Source: a candidate division WOR-3 bacterium (lineage in GTDB: Bacteria > Hydrothermota > Tepidihabitantia > Tepidihabitantales > Tepidihabitantaceae). Taken from it: a stretch of DNA of 43,187 bases. The DNA is taken from NCBI GenBank assembly GCA_016867815.1, contig VGIR01000016.1:1-43187 (forward strand), written 5' to 3'. The notes below the pieces were generated by a model. That model did not search any database, was not told where the DNA came from, and worked only from the letters and a program-made list of their open reading frames with translations. Shown one piece after another: positions 17,356 through 26,572 of the stretch. The first letter of the stretch is position 1. Each line of letters begins with the position of its first letter. The position numbers and the translations under genes were made by a program.

Positions 17356-17384
17356 TTGACCCTGTGGTTACGGTCAGCTACGCT
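17356..17384 (+). promoter_or_regulatory. Probable uvrA promoter
   Basis: TTGACC (17356-17361), a 17-base spacer and TACGCT (17379-17384; matches the consensus at the three most conserved positions). An in-frame ATG follows at 17394, nine bases after the -10 box. Confidence 0.55.
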
Positions 17385-17393
17385 TTCTTTCCC

Positions 17394-20375
17394 ATGCCAG
17401 AAAGCAAAGTGCGAGCGCCGAATGCCGAACGCCAAACGCCGGCCGGGCTTGGGACACGATCCGAATCCGCTGCGGATTCGGTCATGTCCCGCGACGATGT
17501 GATCAGCATCCGCGGGGCGCGGGAGCACAACCTGAAGAACATCAGCCTCGACATCCCGCGCAACAAGCTGGTAGTCATCACCGGCCTGTCCGGCTCGGGC
17601 AAGTCGTCGCTCGCGTTCGACACCATCTACGCCGAGGGCCAGCGCCGGTACATCGAGTCGCTCTCGGCCTATGCCCGGCAGTTCCTCGGCATGCTGGAGA
17701 AGCCGGATTGCGACCAGATTACCGGCCTCTCCCCGGCCATCGCCATCGAGCAACGTACCTCGGCCCGCAACCCGCGTTCCACTGTCGGCACAGTCACGGA
17801 GATCTACGACTACCTGCGCCTGCTCTTTGCCCGTATCGGTAAGCCCTACTGCCCCAAATGCGGTAAGCCGATCTCATCCCAAACCACCGACCAGATCGTA
17901 GACAATCTGCTCGCCCTGACCGAAGGCACGAACCTCATCATCCTCGCCCCGTTGATACGCGCCCGCAAAGGCGAGTACAAGGAGCTGCTGGTCAAGGCCA
18001 AGCGCCGGGGTTACATCCGTGTGCGAGTCGACGGAAAGCTCTTCGAAGTTGATGAGGTGCCGGACCTCGAGCGCTACAAGAAGCACGACATCGAAGTCGT
18101 GGTTGATCGGCTGCAGGTGAAACCGGATGCAAGGAAGCGCCTGGCCGACTCGGTCGAGCTGGCGCTGAAAGAGGGCAATGGGCTGTGTATCGTCGCGACC
18201 CAAAGGGCCGCGACCGAAGTCCAAAGTCCCAAGTCAAAAGTCCCAAGTCCCGAGAGCCGCGCCGAAGGTGGCGACCTTGTGTTCTCGGCAGCCTTGGCCT
18301 GCCCGGAGTGCGGGTACAGCCTGGGCGAGATTTCACCCCGTCTCTTCTCGTTCAACGCGCCGCAGGGCGCCTGCCCGACCTGCCACGGACTCGGCACCAA
18401 GATGGAAATCGACCCGGACCGGGTCATCTCCAACCCTGACCTGTCGGTGATGGACGGTGCGCTCCAGCCCTGGGGCGAGGCACGGGAACGAAGCCAGTGG
18501 TTCACCGCGCCGCTCAAGACTCTGGCACGCCGGCACGGCTTCAAGCTCGACACGCCGTGGAAGAAACTTCCCGCCTTTGCCAGGCGGCTGATTCTCTACG
18601 GCTCCGAGGAGGACCTCAAGGTCAAGTACACGCGCTGGGACGACAGCGAGTTCTACTGGCAGCACAAGTTCGAGGGCCTGATGCCGAACCTGCTCCGTCT
18701 ATACCATGAGACCGAGTCCGAGTCACGACGCGAGTGGATTGAAGGATTCATGACCCTGCTCCCTTGCCCCGATTGCCAGGGCCGGCGGCTGAAGCCAGAA
18801 GCCCTGGCGGTGCGCATCGGCGACGTGAACATCGCCGAACTGAGCGCTTTCTCCATCCGCCGCTGCCACGAGTACTTCATGCGTGAACTGAAGCTCACGG
18901 GCCGGGACGAGGAAGTGTCCCGCGAGGTCATCAAGGAGCTCCGCAAGCGGCTCGGCTTTCTCACCGCGGTCGGAATCGACTACTTGACCCTGGACCGCAC
19001 CGCCGAGACCCTGGGCGGCGGCGAGGCCCAGCGCGTACGCCTCGCCACGCAGATCGGCTCCGGGCTCGTCGGCGTCGTCTACATCCTCGACGAACCTTCC
19101 ATCGGCCTGCACCAGCGGGACAACCGAAAGCTGCTTGGAACACTGACCCGGCTGCGCGACCTCGGCAACACGGTCATCGTGGTCGAGCACGATGAGGAGA
19201 CAATCCTTGAAGCCGACCACGTCATCGACCTCGGCCCGGGCGCGGGCGACACCGGCGGCAGAGTCGTGGCCCAGGGCCCACCCCAAGAGATCAAACGCAA
19301 CCCGGACTCGCTGACCGGCGCCTACCTGTCGGGCCGGAAGAGCATCGCGCTGCCGGCCGAACGGCGCGAACCCCGAATCGGCGCTCTCACTGTCCAAGGC
19401 TGCAAGGAGAACAACCTCAAGAACACGGACATATCGGTGCCGCTCGGCCTGTTCGTGGCCGTGACCGGTGTCTCCGGCTCAGGCAAGAGCACGTTCGTGT
19501 CCGACATCCTGTACCGGGCGCTCGCCCGCCACTTCTACGACTCGCGGGAGAAGCCCGGCGCCCACGACCACATCGCCGGCATCGAGAAGATCGACAAGGT
19601 CATCAACATCGACCAGTCGCCGATCGGCCGCACCCCGCGCTCAAACCCCGCGACCTATACCGGTGCGTTCGGGCCGATCCGCGAGCTGTTCGCCAGAACC
19701 AAGGATGCGCGGATGCGCGGGTACAAGCCGGGGCGGTTCTCTTTCAACGTGAAGGGCGGCCGGTGTGAGGCGTGCGGCGGCGACGGCATCATCAAGGTAG
19801 AGATGCACTTCCTGCCCGACGTCTACGTCACCTGCGAGGTCTGCCGGGGCAGGCGCTACAACCGCGAGACGCTGGAGGTGAAGTACAAGACGAAGAGCAT
19901 CAGCGACGTGCTGGAAATGTCAGTCCTGGAGGCGGACCTGTTCTTCGCGAACGTCCCGGCGGTCGCGCGCAAGGTCCGGCTGCTGGAGGAGGTGGGCCTC
20001 GGCTACGTCAAACTCGGCCAGTCGGCGACAACGCTCTCCGGTGGCGAGGCCCAGCGTATCAAGCTGGCCCGCGAGCTATCGAAGATTGCCACCGGCCGTA
20101 CCCTCTACCTTCTCGATGAACCCACGACCGGGCTCCACTTCGAGGACGTCCGGCTGCTGCTCGGCGTGCTCGACCGGCTGGTTGCCCGCGGCAACACCGT
20201 GCTCGTCATCGAGCACAACCTCGAAGTCATCAAGTGTGCTGACTGGATAATCGACCTTGGGCCCGAGGGCGGGGACGAAGGCGGTACGGTTGTCGTGGCC
20301 GGAACGCCGGAAAAGGTCGCCTCGTGCGAATCCTCGCACACCGGCAAGTACCTGAAACCGCTGCTTAGACGCTAG
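17394..20375 (+). CDS. uvrA: Excinuclease ABC subunit A
   Basis: This is the UvrA damage-recognition ATPase of nucleotide excision repair, 993 residues from 17394 or 963 from ATG 17484. Visible are ABC-I Walker A ([19 protein letters not shown]) and signature/Walker B ([31 protein letters not shown]). ABC-II follows with [30 protein letters not shown] and [16 protein letters not shown]. Zinc cysteines are CPKCGKP, CPECGY...CPTCHG and CEACGGDG...[10 protein letters not shown]. The first 30 residues from 17394 are encoded by repeat words and palindromic element B; the family core starts at [16 protein letters not shown]. Near residues 273-292 the stretch [18 protein letters not shown] is encoded by AAGTCCCAAGTC words, an in-frame insertion before a zinc-binding segment. 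The stop shares CTAG with that of lon. The start choice rests on the promoter at 17356. Confidence 0.97.
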   Translation: MPESKVRAPNAERQTPAGLGTRSESAADSVMSRDDVISIRGAREHNLKNISLDIPRNKLVVITGLSGSGKSSLAFDTIYAEGQRRYIESLSAYARQFLGMLEKPDCDQITGLSPAIAIEQRTSARNPRSTVGTVTEIYDYLRLLFARIGKPYCPKCGKPISSQTTDQIVDNLLALTEGTNLIILAPLIRARKGEYKELLVKAKRRGYIRVRVDGKLFEVDEVPDLERYKKHDIEVVVDRLQVKPDARKRLADSVELALKEGNGLCIVATQRAATEVQSPKSKVPSPESRAEGGDLVFSAALACPECGYSLGEISPRLFSFNAPQGACPTCHGLGTKMEIDPDRVISNPDLSVMDGALQPWGEARERSQWFTAPLKTLARRHGFKLDTPWKKLPAFARRLILYGSEEDLKVKYTRWDDSEFYWQHKFEGLMPNLLRLYHETESESRREWIEGFMTLLPCPDCQGRRLKPEALAVRIGDVNIAELSAFSIRRCHEYFMRELKLTGRDEEVSREVIKELRKRLGFLTAVGIDYLTLDRTAETLGGGEAQRVRLATQIGSGLVGVVYILDEPSIGLHQRDNRKLLGTLTRLRDLGNTVIVVEHDEETILEADHVIDLGPGAGDTGGRVVAQGPPQEIKRNPDSLTGAYLSGRKSIALPAERREPRIGALTVQGCKENNLKNTDISVPLGLFVAVTGVSGSGKSTFVSDILYRALARHFYDSREKPGAHDHIAGIEKIDKVINIDQSPIGRTPRSNPATYTGAFGPIRELFARTKDARMRGYKPGRFSFNVKGGRCEACGGDGIIKVEMHFLPDVYVTCEVCRGRRYNRETLEVKYKTKSISDVLEMSVLEADLFFANVPAVARKVRLLEEVGLGYVKLGQSATTLSGGEAQRIKLARELSKIATGRTLYLLDEPTTGLHFEDVRLLLGVLDRLVARGNTVLVIEHNLEVIKCADWIIDLGPEGGDEGGTVVVAGTPEKVASCESSHTGKYLKPLLRR
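17403..17445. repeat. CGAACGCCAAACGCC word repeat
   Basis: gcgccgaatgccgaacgccaaacgcc words sit directly before palindromic element B within the N-terminal extension of uvrA. The reverse complement of the same word occurs inside hypD at 33966-34000. Confidence 0.75.
17451..17490. repeat. Palindromic element, copy B (minimal)
   Basis: GGGACACGATCCGAATCCG and CGGATTCGGTCATGTCCC form a near-perfect inverted repeat with a 2-base centre. These are the outer arms of copies A and D without the inner core. The ATG at 17484, a possible uvrA start, lies inside the right arm. Confidence 0.85.
18215..18253. repeat. AAGTCCCAAGTC words inside uvrA
   Basis: Four AAGTC words in near-tandem (gaagtccaaagtcccaag, then tcaaaagtcccaagtcc), in frame with uvrA, encode the Ser/Pro/Lys-rich insertion. 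A related word (gcaagtccgaagtccaaagt on the minus strand) encodes the N-terminus of HypE. Confidence 0.85.
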
Positions 20376-20464
20376 ACGCCAGACGCGTCACGACCGACGC
20401 CAGCAGCCTGCCGCGCCACGCACGCTGCTTTCGGCGTCCTGGGTCCGGCGTCCTGCGTAGAGCG
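20363..20464. repeat. GACGCC word repeats at the uvrA/lon ends
   Basis: tagacgctagacgccagacg (20363-20386) spans the uvrA stop, and ggcgtcctgggtccggcg plus tcctgcg lies at 20432-20456 within the lon 3' end. The GACGCC word is one of the dispersed families. It supplies the C-terminal tail of Lon. Confidence 0.7.
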
Positions 20465-22849
20465 TTGGGCGCAGGTTTTCGGAAACAACACTCGACAGAG
20501 GTCACCGACCGACTTCACGAAGCGGAACTTGAGCCCTTTCCTGACATTGGCCGGGACGTCCCTCAGGTCGCGGCGATTCTCGACCGGCAGGATGACGGCC
20601 TTGATCCCGGCCCGGCTCGCAGCCAGCACCTTCTCTTTCACGCCGCCGATGGGCAGCACCCGGCCGGTGAGCGTTATCTCTCCGGTCATGGCGATGCGCG
20701 GGTCGAGCGACTCCCGGCGGAGCAGGGAAATCACCGAGGCCGCGATAGCGATGCCGGCCGATGGTCCGTCTTTCGGGGTCGCGCCCGCCGGGATATGGAT
20801 ATGGAGGTCAGACTCCTCGAAGAACTTCTCGTCGATTCCTAGCTGCCGTGCGTGTGCCCTCACGTAGGTGAGCGCGGCCTCGGCCGATTCCTTCATTACG
20901 TCACCCAGCAAACCGGTCAGCAGCAGCTGCTTTTTACCCTTCATAAGCGATGACTCGATGAAGAGTATCTCACCGCCGAAGGGCGTGACCGCAAGCCCGG
21001 TCGAAACGCCGGCGTGCATCCGTCGTGCCGCGACTTCGGAAGAGAAACGGCGCGGCCCGAGCAGCTTCCTTACCTCGGGCGAGTCGATGGTCGAGAGCTT
21101 GCTCCGGCCCTCAGCGAACCGTCGCGCGAGCTTGCGCATCACCGACCCGACCTCCCGCTCCAGGTTCCTGACCCCGGCTTCGCGGGTGTACTCGCTCACA
21201 ATCAGCTTCAGGGCTTCGTCTTTGAACTGGACCTGCTCTTTGGTCAGACCATTCTGCGTGAGCTGCCTCGGCACCAGGAAGCCTTTGGCAATCGAGATCT
21301 TCTCCTCGTCGGTGTAGCCCGGCAACTCGAGTATCTCCATCCGGTCGCGAAGCGCGGGGATGATCGTGTCGGCCACATTGGCGGTGGTGATGAACATCAC
21401 CTGCGACAGGTCGACCGGCACTTCCAGGTAGTGGTCGGAGAAGCTGAAGTTCTGCTCCGGGTCGAGCACCTCGAGCAGGGCCGACGACGGGTCTCCGCGG
21501 AAGTCGGTCCCGACCTTGTCGATTTCGTCGAGCATGAAAACCGGGTTCATAGATCCGGCGGTGCGCAGTCCCTGCACGATTCTTCCGGGCAGCGCCCCAA
21601 CGTAGGTCCGGCGGTGGCCGCGGATTTCGGCCTCGTCCCTGATTCCGCCCAGGGAGAAGCGCTGGAACTTCCGACCCAGGGCCCGAGCGATCGAGCGACC
21701 AAGCGACGTCTTACCCACACCCGGCGGTCCGATGAAGCACAGTATCGGCCCCTTGGAGTCCTGCATAAGCTTCCGCACCGACAGGTACTCGAGAATCCTC
21801 TGCTTTACCTTGTCGAGATTGTAGTGGTCCTCGTTGAGTATCTTGCCGGCCTGTCTCACGTCGAGGATGTCCTCGGTCCGCACCTTCCACGGCACGGCCA
21901 GCAGCCAGTCAAAGTAGTTGCGCGTGACCGAGTACTCGGATGCCGCGGGTGACATGCGCGACAGCCGGTCGAGTTCCCGGCGGGCCGCTTCCAGCGCGGC
22001 CTGAGGCATGCCTGCCTCCTCGACCTTCTTCCGCAACTCATCGATTTCCGCCTGGGTCTGGTCCGACTCGCCCAGCTCCTTCTGGATCGCCTTCATCTGC
22101 TCGCGCAGGAAGTACTCGCGCTGCGACTTGTCGAGCTCGCCCTTGACCTGGTCGCGGATCTTCGCGCCCAGTTCGAGGATGCCTATCTCCTTCGAGAGCA
22201 TCGGCAGCAGCGCCTGCAGACGTTCCTTCACATCCAGCATCTCCAGCAGCCGCTGCTTCTCCGACAGGTCGAAGTTGACGTAGGTCGCCGCGAAGTCGGC
22301 CAGCCGGCCCGGCGACTCGAAGTTCCGCACCACGGTGTTGACGTCGTCGGGCAGGTACGGCGCCAGCTCGGCCAGCTTGCCGAATGTATCGGTCACACTT
22401 CGCATCAATGCCCGGGTCGCGGTGTCCTTCTGCCCGGTCTCCTCAAGCGGGGCCACCCTGGCCCGCAGGTACGGGGCGCCCGGAAGGTACTCTTCGACCC
22501 GTGCCCGCCGCATCCCCTGCAGCAGCAGCCGCATCGTCCCGTCCGGGAACCGGAGCATCTTCAGGATGACCGAGATGGTGCCGACTTCGAACAGGTCGGG
22601 GGGTTCGGCCTCTCGCTCCAGCGCCGTGTCGCGCTGCGTAACCGCGCAGACCAGCTTGTCACCGGCCAGCGCGTCGTCCACCAACTTGGCCGAGCGCTCG
22701 GTCGAAACTACCAGCGGCGACACGAGGCTTGGGAAGACGATGCCGCCCTTGACTACGAGCACAGGCAGCTCGCCCGGGAACTGGCCCAGCTTCAACTGCT
22801 CATCGGTTTTGACTTCGGCCTTGACTGTTGTCTCGGGATTGTCACTCAA
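20372..22849 (-). CDS. lon: ATP-dependent protease Lon
   Basis: This is a homo-oligomeric AAA+ serine protease of 825 residues in the cytosol. It has the N-terminal LON substrate-binding domain ([21 protein letters not shown]), a coiled coil ([22 protein letters not shown]), the AAA+ module (Walker [31 protein letters not shown]) and the protease domain with Ser697 in [11 protein letters not shown] and Lys in [14 protein letters not shown]. The last ~35 residues are not family sequence: [12 protein letters not shown] is encoded by ggcgtcctgggtccggcgtcctgcg repeat words (20432-20456) and the rest is Ala/Arg-rich. The start overlaps the hsp20 stop by eight bases, so the two are co-translated in one operon. 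The stop codon shares CTAG (20372-20375) with the stop of convergent uvrA. Confidence 0.97.
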   Translation of the reverse strand: MSDNPETTVKAEVKTDEQLKLGQFPGELPVLVVKGGIVFPSLVSPLVVSTERSAKLVDDALAGDKLVCAVTQRDTALEREAEPPDLFEVGTISVILKMLRFPDGTMRLLLQGMRRARVEEYLPGAPYLRARVAPLEETGQKDTATRALMRSVTDTFGKLAELAPYLPDDVNTVVRNFESPGRLADFAATYVNFDLSEKQRLLEMLDVKERLQALLPMLSKEIGILELGAKIRDQVKGELDKSQREYFLREQMKAIQKELGESDQTQAEIDELRKKVEEAGMPQAALEAARRELDRLSRMSPAASEYSVTRNYFDWLLAVPWKVRTEDILDVRQAGKILNEDHYNLDKVKQRILEYLSVRKLMQDSKGPILCFIGPPGVGKTSLGRSIARALGRKFQRFSLGGIRDEAEIRGHRRTYVGALPGRIVQGLRTAGSMNPVFMLDEIDKVGTDFRGDPSSALLEVLDPEQNFSFSDHYLEVPVDLSQVMFITTANVADTIIPALRDRMEILELPGYTDEEKISIAKGFLVPRQLTQNGLTKEQVQFKDEALKLIVSEYTREAGVRNLEREVGSVMRKLARRFAEGRSKLSTIDSPEVRKLLGPRRFSSEVAARRMHAGVSTGLAVTPFGGEILFIESSLMKGKKQLLLTGLLGDVMKESAEAALTYVRAHARQLGIDEKFFEESDLHIHIPAGATPKDGPSAGIAIAASVISLLRRESLDPRIAMTGEITLTGRVLPIGGVKEKVLAASRAGIKAVILPVENRRDLRDVPANVRKGLKFRFVKSVGDLCRVLFPKTCAQRSTQDAGPRTPKAACVARQAAGVGRDASGV

Positions 22850-23264
22850 CTCGTATCACCCTCACGGTGCTGACACCGGTTCGGTCGAGCTCCAGGCTCA
22901 GCACTCCGTCCTTGATGTTTACCTTGATGCTGTCGGGGCTGACTGTGAACGGCAGGTTCACCCGCTTCTCAAACCCTCCATACGGGATCTGGGATTCATA
23001 GAAGGTAACCCCGCGCCGGACCTTCTCCGGCGGGCGCTTGATGCCGAGAATCTGGACCATCCTGGCCCCGACCCGGACGTGAACCTCTGACCCCGGGACG
23101 CCGGGAACTTCAGCCATCAGGTAGATCTTGGCTTCGCTTACGAAAAGATCAACCGGGGGCTCCCAGACGGCATTGCTCTCTTCGACTCCGAAGAACCGCT
23201 CGAACAGCTCATCAATGTCGTGGCTAACGGATACTATGCCGGTGAAATGCCGTAACCTATCCAT
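22842..23264 (-). CDS. Small heat shock protein Hsp20
   Basis: This is a 140-residue alpha-crystallin-type chaperone that holds unfolding proteins. ATG 23264 (MDRLRHFTGIVSVSHDIDELFERFFG) is chosen because it starts nine bases after the upstream stop and gives the usual length; the longer frame would overlap that gene in full. The crystallin domain runs from WEPPVDLFVSEAKIYLMAEV through IPYGGFEKRVNLPFTV (the conserved G-x-F-x-R-x-x-x-L-P motif) to SIKVNIKDGVLSLEL. It is followed in overlap by lon, an apt pairing of holding chaperone with protease. No I-x-I tail motif is seen beyond VRVIRVE. Confidence 0.93.
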   Translation of the reverse strand: MDRLRHFTGIVSVSHDIDELFERFFGVEESNAVWEPPVDLFVSEAKIYLMAEVPGVPGSEVHVRVGARMVQILGIKRPPEKVRRGVTFYESQIPYGGFEKRVNLPFTVSPDSIKVNIKDGVLSLELDRTGVSTVRVIRVE

Positions 23265-23272
23265 TGCTATTG

Positions 23273-24172
23273 TTAGACGCCGGCCAGCGACGTCTGATTC
23301 CCGGCGGGCACGACCATGTGTGACAGCCGCCCGACTGCCAAAGCCCTGCCGCTGGCGGGCTCGACGTCCACCCACACACCGTTGATGCGCACGTCGCCGG
23401 TCGCCGGGTGGAGTCGCACCGGCACCATTTCGACCATCCGGCGCAAGGACAAGTCCTTGCTCATACCCAGTACCGAGTCGAACGAGCCGCTCATGCCTGC
23501 ATCGGTGATGTAGGCAGTACCGCCCGCCAGAATCGCTTCATCCGCGGTCTGGACGTGGGTGTGGCTGCCGAGCACGGCCGAAACCCGGCCGTCCAGGAAC
23601 CAGCCCATCGCCTGCTTCTCGGCAGTTGCCTCGGCATGTAAGTCTACGAACACAACCTGGGTTTCACGCCGGATTTCGTCCAGCGCTGGCAGAGTTGTGC
23701 GAAACGGACAGTCCAGTGCCTTCATGAACACCCGCCCCTGCAGGTTCACCACCGCGACTTTGACCCTGGCCGCATCAGTCCCTTTGGTCTCCTGTCCCAG
23801 TTCGTAGACCCCATAGCCCCGGCCGGGCGCCTGGGGCGGGAAGTTGAGCGGCCGGAGAATCCTCGGCTCGGTACCAAGGTACTCCCAGACCTCTTTACGA
23901 TCGTACGCGTGATCCCCGGTCGTGATACAGCCGACGCCGGCCTTCAGCAGTGCGCCGGCGATGGCCGGCGTGATTCCGTAGCCGCCTGCAGCATTCTCTG
24001 CGTTGGCGATGACGAAGTCAACACCAAGCTGTTGCCGCAGAACTACGAGCTCCTGCTCGACCGCCTTCCGCCCCGGCTCCGCGCATATGTCGCCGAGAAA
24101 GAGCACGCGCAACGCCCCGCGGAGAGGTTGGGGGACGGACATAGAATGAGGCTGGGATTCGGAGTGACTCAT
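23273..24172 (-). CDS. ymdB: YmdB-type metallophosphoesterase (TIGR00282)
   Basis: This is a 299-residue protein of the calcineurin-like family. The metal-binding motifs are present in order: VLFLGDICAEPGR (G-D), ANAENAAGGYGIT (N), TTGDHAYDRKEV (the usual G-N-H becomes G-D-H here), VDLHAEATAEKQAMGWFLDG and VLGSHTHVQTADEAIL with ITDAGMSGSFDSVLGM. B. subtilis YmdB is a 2',3'-cyclic-nucleotide phosphodiesterase that sits next to rny and affects biofilm and RNA regulation, and the same rny-ymdB order is seen here. Starts at 24172 (GGAA directly before the ATG) or 24142 are both possible. Confidence 0.92.
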   Translation of the reverse strand: MSHSESQPHSMSVPQPLRGALRVLFLGDICAEPGRKAVEQELVVLRQQLGVDFVIANAENAAGGYGITPAIAGALLKAGVGCITTGDHAYDRKEVWEYLGTEPRILRPLNFPPQAPGRGYGVYELGQETKGTDAARVKVAVVNLQGRVFMKALDCPFRTTLPALDEIRRETQVVFVDLHAEATAEKQAMGWFLDGRVSAVLGSHTHVQTADEAILAGGTAYITDAGMSGSFDSVLGMSKDLSLRRMVEMVPVRLHPATGDVRINGVWVDVEPASGRALAVGRLSHMVVPAGNQTSLAGV

Positions 24173-24179
24173 TTCCTGT

Positions 24180-24202
24180 CTTGACCTTAGCCTTGGCCTC
24201 TA
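24180..24202. repeat. TTGACCTTAGCCTTGGCC word
   Basis: A single copy of the word that is tandemly expanded at 1865-1892, in the 36-base spacer between rny and the ymdB-type gene. Confidence 0.7.
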
Positions 24203-24208
24203 CGTGCT

Positions 24209-25783
24209 CTACCTTGCGTAGTCTACCGCCCGTGTCTCACGGATAACGGTAACCTTGATCTGCCCCGGGTATTTCAGCTCGGTCTGGATCTGAGCCGCGA
24301 CCTTGGCAGCAAGCTCTGCCGAATCCCTGTCTGTGACCTTGTCCGGCTCGACCAGCACACGTATTTCGCGGCCGGCCTGAATGGCATAGGCCCGCTCGAC
24401 ACCATCCATTGAGGATGCGATCGTCTCGAGCTCCTCGACCCGTTTGACGTAGGTCTCGAAGCTCTCTCGCCTGGCGCCGGGCCGGGAGCCGGAAACGCTG
24501 TCCGCAGCCGCGACCAGGAAGGCGTAGGGCGAATCGAGCGTCGCCTCTTCGTGGTGTGCGGCAATAGCGTTCGCCACCAACTCCTCCTCGCCGTACCGGC
24601 GCGCGAGCTCCGCGCCGATGCTCGCGTGGGGCCCCTCAATTGACTGGTCAGCGGCCTTGCCGATATCGTGCAACAGCCCGGACCGCTTGGCCAGCGCCGG
24701 GTCCATGTCCAGCTCTTGCGCCATCAGCGCAGCCAGGTACGCGACCTCCTTCGAATGGACGAGCACGTTCTGACCGTAGCTCGTCCTGTACTTCAGCCGC
24801 CCGAGCAGCTTGGCGAGTTCCGGGTGGAGACCGACGATGCCGAGTTCAAGCACGACCGCTTCGCCGGTAGACTTGATGATGGCGTTCATCTCATCACGAG
24901 TTCGACCCACTATCTCCTCGATCCGTGCCGGGTGAATCCGGCCGTCGGCCACGAGTTTCTCCATCGCCAGCTTGGCAACCTCTCGTCGGACCGGATCAAA
25001 CCCGGAGATGATTATCGCGCCCGGCGTGTCGTCAATCATCACCTCGACCCCGGTCAGGGTCTCAAAAGTGCGGATGTTTCGACCTTCGCGTCCGATGATC
25101 CGTCCCTTGAGCTCATCCGAAGGAAGGCTGACGACCGAGACCGTTGTTTCGGCCGCGTGTGATACAGCACAGCGCTGGATCGCCCGGATGATGATCTCCC
25201 GCGCCTCTTCCTCGGCCTGTCCCCGAGCTTCCTCCTTAATGTCTCTGACGATCTGGGCTGCCTCCAGCCGCGCCTGGTTCTCAAGGTTGCGGCACAGCTC
25301 ACGGCGTGCCTCCTCGGAAGAGAGGCCGGCGATGCGCTCGAGCTTCGAGTTCTCCTGGCTGATGAGTTGGTCCAGCCGCTCCATCTTCGCCCGGACGATC
25401 TTGTCCCTCGCCCCGATGTCACGGTCCTTGCGGATAAGGTCCGCTTCCTTCTGTGTGAGGACACTGTCCCGGCGGGCGAGGAAGCTCTCGCGTTCGGATA
25501 GCTTCGCTTCGAGCCGCTCGAGCTCACGCCGCGTGGTCGCGGTCTGGGTCTCGAACTTGAGCTTCTCGTGCCCCCACTCGATCTTGGCCGCTGCCTCGGA
25601 CTTCTCGCGCGCCCGGTCTGCCTCCTCCTGTGCCAGCCTCACAGTCCGCTCGCGCTCCTGCTCCGCACCGCTCACCAGTTGCCGGGCGGCCCGACGGCTG
25701 ACAACGAACCCGACCCAGAATCCCGCAACTCCCAGAACTAAGAAGCCGGCAATCGCCGGAACTACGATTCTCACCCAATCCAT
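24209..25783 (-). CDS. rny: Ribonuclease Y
   Basis: This is a 524-residue membrane-anchored endoribonuclease that starts mRNA decay. ATG 25783 is chosen since GGAGGAA is just upstream (a TTG at 25798 is in frame but overlaps that site). Residues 1-35 form one membrane helix (VVPAIAGFLVLGVAGFWVGFVV), ~40-200 a long charged coiled coil, ~205-270 a KH domain (LKGRIIGREGRNIRTFETLTG) and ~340-430 an HD domain (VAYLAALMAQELD, LLHDIGKAAD, AIAAHHEE). It lies in the run zapA - 6S RNA - rny - ymdB - hsp20 - lon, all on one strand. Confidence 0.96.
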   Translation of the reverse strand: MDWVRIVVPAIAGFLVLGVAGFWVGFVVSRRAARQLVSGAEQERERTVRLAQEEADRAREKSEAAAKIEWGHEKLKFETQTATTRRELERLEAKLSERESFLARRDSVLTQKEADLIRKDRDIGARDKIVRAKMERLDQLISQENSKLERIAGLSSEEARRELCRNLENQARLEAAQIVRDIKEEARGQAEEEAREIIIRAIQRCAVSHAAETTVSVVSLPSDELKGRIIGREGRNIRTFETLTGVEVMIDDTPGAIIISGFDPVRREVAKLAMEKLVADGRIHPARIEEIVGRTRDEMNAIIKSTGEAVVLELGIVGLHPELAKLLGRLKYRTSYGQNVLVHSKEVAYLAALMAQELDMDPALAKRSGLLHDIGKAADQSIEGPHASIGAELARRYGEEELVANAIAAHHEEATLDSPYAFLVAAADSVSGSRPGARRESFETYVKRVEELETIASSMDGVERAYAIQAGREIRVLVEPDKVTDRDSAELAAKVAAQIQTELKYPGQIKVTVIRETRAVDYAR

Positions 25784-25802
25784 ACTTCCTCCAAGCAAAG
25801 CA

Positions 25803-25975
25803 AAACCCCGCAGTACCGTGTAGTGACAAGTCTATGAACCCGTCGTAAGAGGGGGCACTTCAGGGCGGCTTCGCGCCTCTCAGTTAAGAGTGGCAGTCCA
25901 CTGCCCTATGTCAGCGCCCGCATCACGGGTGTTGGCTCAAGACTCAGCCAACTATCACGAGTACAGCAGGGAGCC
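25803..25975 (-). ncRNA. ssrS: 6S RNA
   Basis: This is a structured RNA of about 170 bases between zapA and rny, the usual place for 6S RNA beside zapA in many phyla. The ends form a long closing stem: CCCUGC-U-GUAC-U...GUG at the 5' side (25971 downward) with CAC-GGUAC-U-GCGGGG at the 3' side (ending near 25806). Inside there is a hairpin TTGGCT...AGCCAA, a second long-range pairing ACCCGT/ACGGGT that would flank the central bubble, and the GCGCGAAGCCGCCC region typical of the opened promoter-like bubble. It would bind sigma70-RNA polymerase and dampen transcription in slow growth. The ends are approximate; the 3' end runs into GGGGTTTTGC. Confidence 0.75.
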
Positions 25976-25993
25976 TTAGATTATCGGGGCCGG

Positions 25994-26269
25994 CTACCGG
26001 CCCCCAAGAACGGACTCCAGTTTTCTGACGAGCACACCGACCCGGCGCGACACCCAACGGGCGTCCTCCCGGCGTTGCAGGAGGTGATCATCCACCAGGT
26101 TCATGCAGGTCAGCACCGCCGTACGCGTGCTCGAGCCCTGATTGAACTGGCGGTCGATCTCCCTCATCTTCCGGTCAACGATCCCCGCGATTTCCTGAAC
26201 GCGTTCGCCGTCACTGTCGGCTCTAACATTATAGTCACTGCCAAAGACACTAACGACAACTGACTTCAT
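25994..26269 (-). CDS. zapA: Cell division protein ZapA
   Basis: This is a 91-residue FtsZ-bundling protein that works at the septal Z ring. The family pattern is seen: an N-terminal strand pair VVVSVFGSDYNVRADSD, GERVQEIAGIVDRKMREID, then a long C-terminal coiled-coil helix (AVLTCMNLVDDHLLQRRED...VGVLVRKLESVLG). It lies 20 bases downstream of a small coiled-coil gene and is followed by the 6S RNA gene. Confidence 0.93.
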   Translation of the reverse strand: MKSVVVSVFGSDYNVRADSDGERVQEIAGIVDRKMREIDRQFNQGSSTRTAVLTCMNLVDDHLLQRREDARWVSRRVGVLVRKLESVLGGR

Positions 26270-26289
26270 CGGCTCCCATCGACTTCACT

Positions 26290-26544
26290 CTATAGCAGGC
26301 CGTCAATCTTGTCAATCAGATCCTCGATCCGTCGCACCGCCTCGGTCCTGGCCCGGGTTGCCTCTTCGAGTCTGGCTGCAAGCTCCTGTTTGTCCTGTTT
26401 CAGCCGTGCGATCAAGCTGACGGCCTCATCGACCCTGACCTCAAACTGCCGAAACTGCTCCACGAGCTCCGGCGAAGGCCCTTCTTGCGCTGCCGGCGAA
26501 TCGCGGTGACTGGGCTGATCCAGTCCGGTGTCAGACTTCGTCAT
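26290..26544 (-). CDS. Small coiled-coil protein, ZapB-like position
   Basis: This is an 84-residue protein. Residues ~1-25 are polar and probably disordered; residues ~26-84 form a continuous heptad coiled coil (VEQFRQFEVRVDEAVSLI, LKQDKQELAARLEEATRAR, VRRIEDLIDKIDGLL). A gene of this type directly upstream of zapA is common and is often described as ZapB-like or a cell division coiled-coil protein; homology cannot be proven for a coiled coil. The first codons (ATGACGAAGTC) and upstream CCGAAACCCGAAGCCCGAAACCCG are dispersed repeat words, so a repeat may have supplied the start. No Shine-Dalgarno sequence is near. Confidence 0.7.
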   Translation of the reverse strand: MTKSDTGLDQPSHRDSPAAQEGPSPELVEQFRQFEVRVDEAVSLIARLKQDKQELAARLEEATRARTEAVRRIEDLIDKIDGLL

Positions 26545-26572
26545 TCGGGTTTCGGGCTTCGGGTTTCTCCTG

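Noticed and set aside
23265-23375. Longer Hsp20 with 37 more N-terminal residues
   Set aside because: The extension overlaps the ymdB-type gene and is Arg/Gly-rich; the start at 23264 gives the normal family length.
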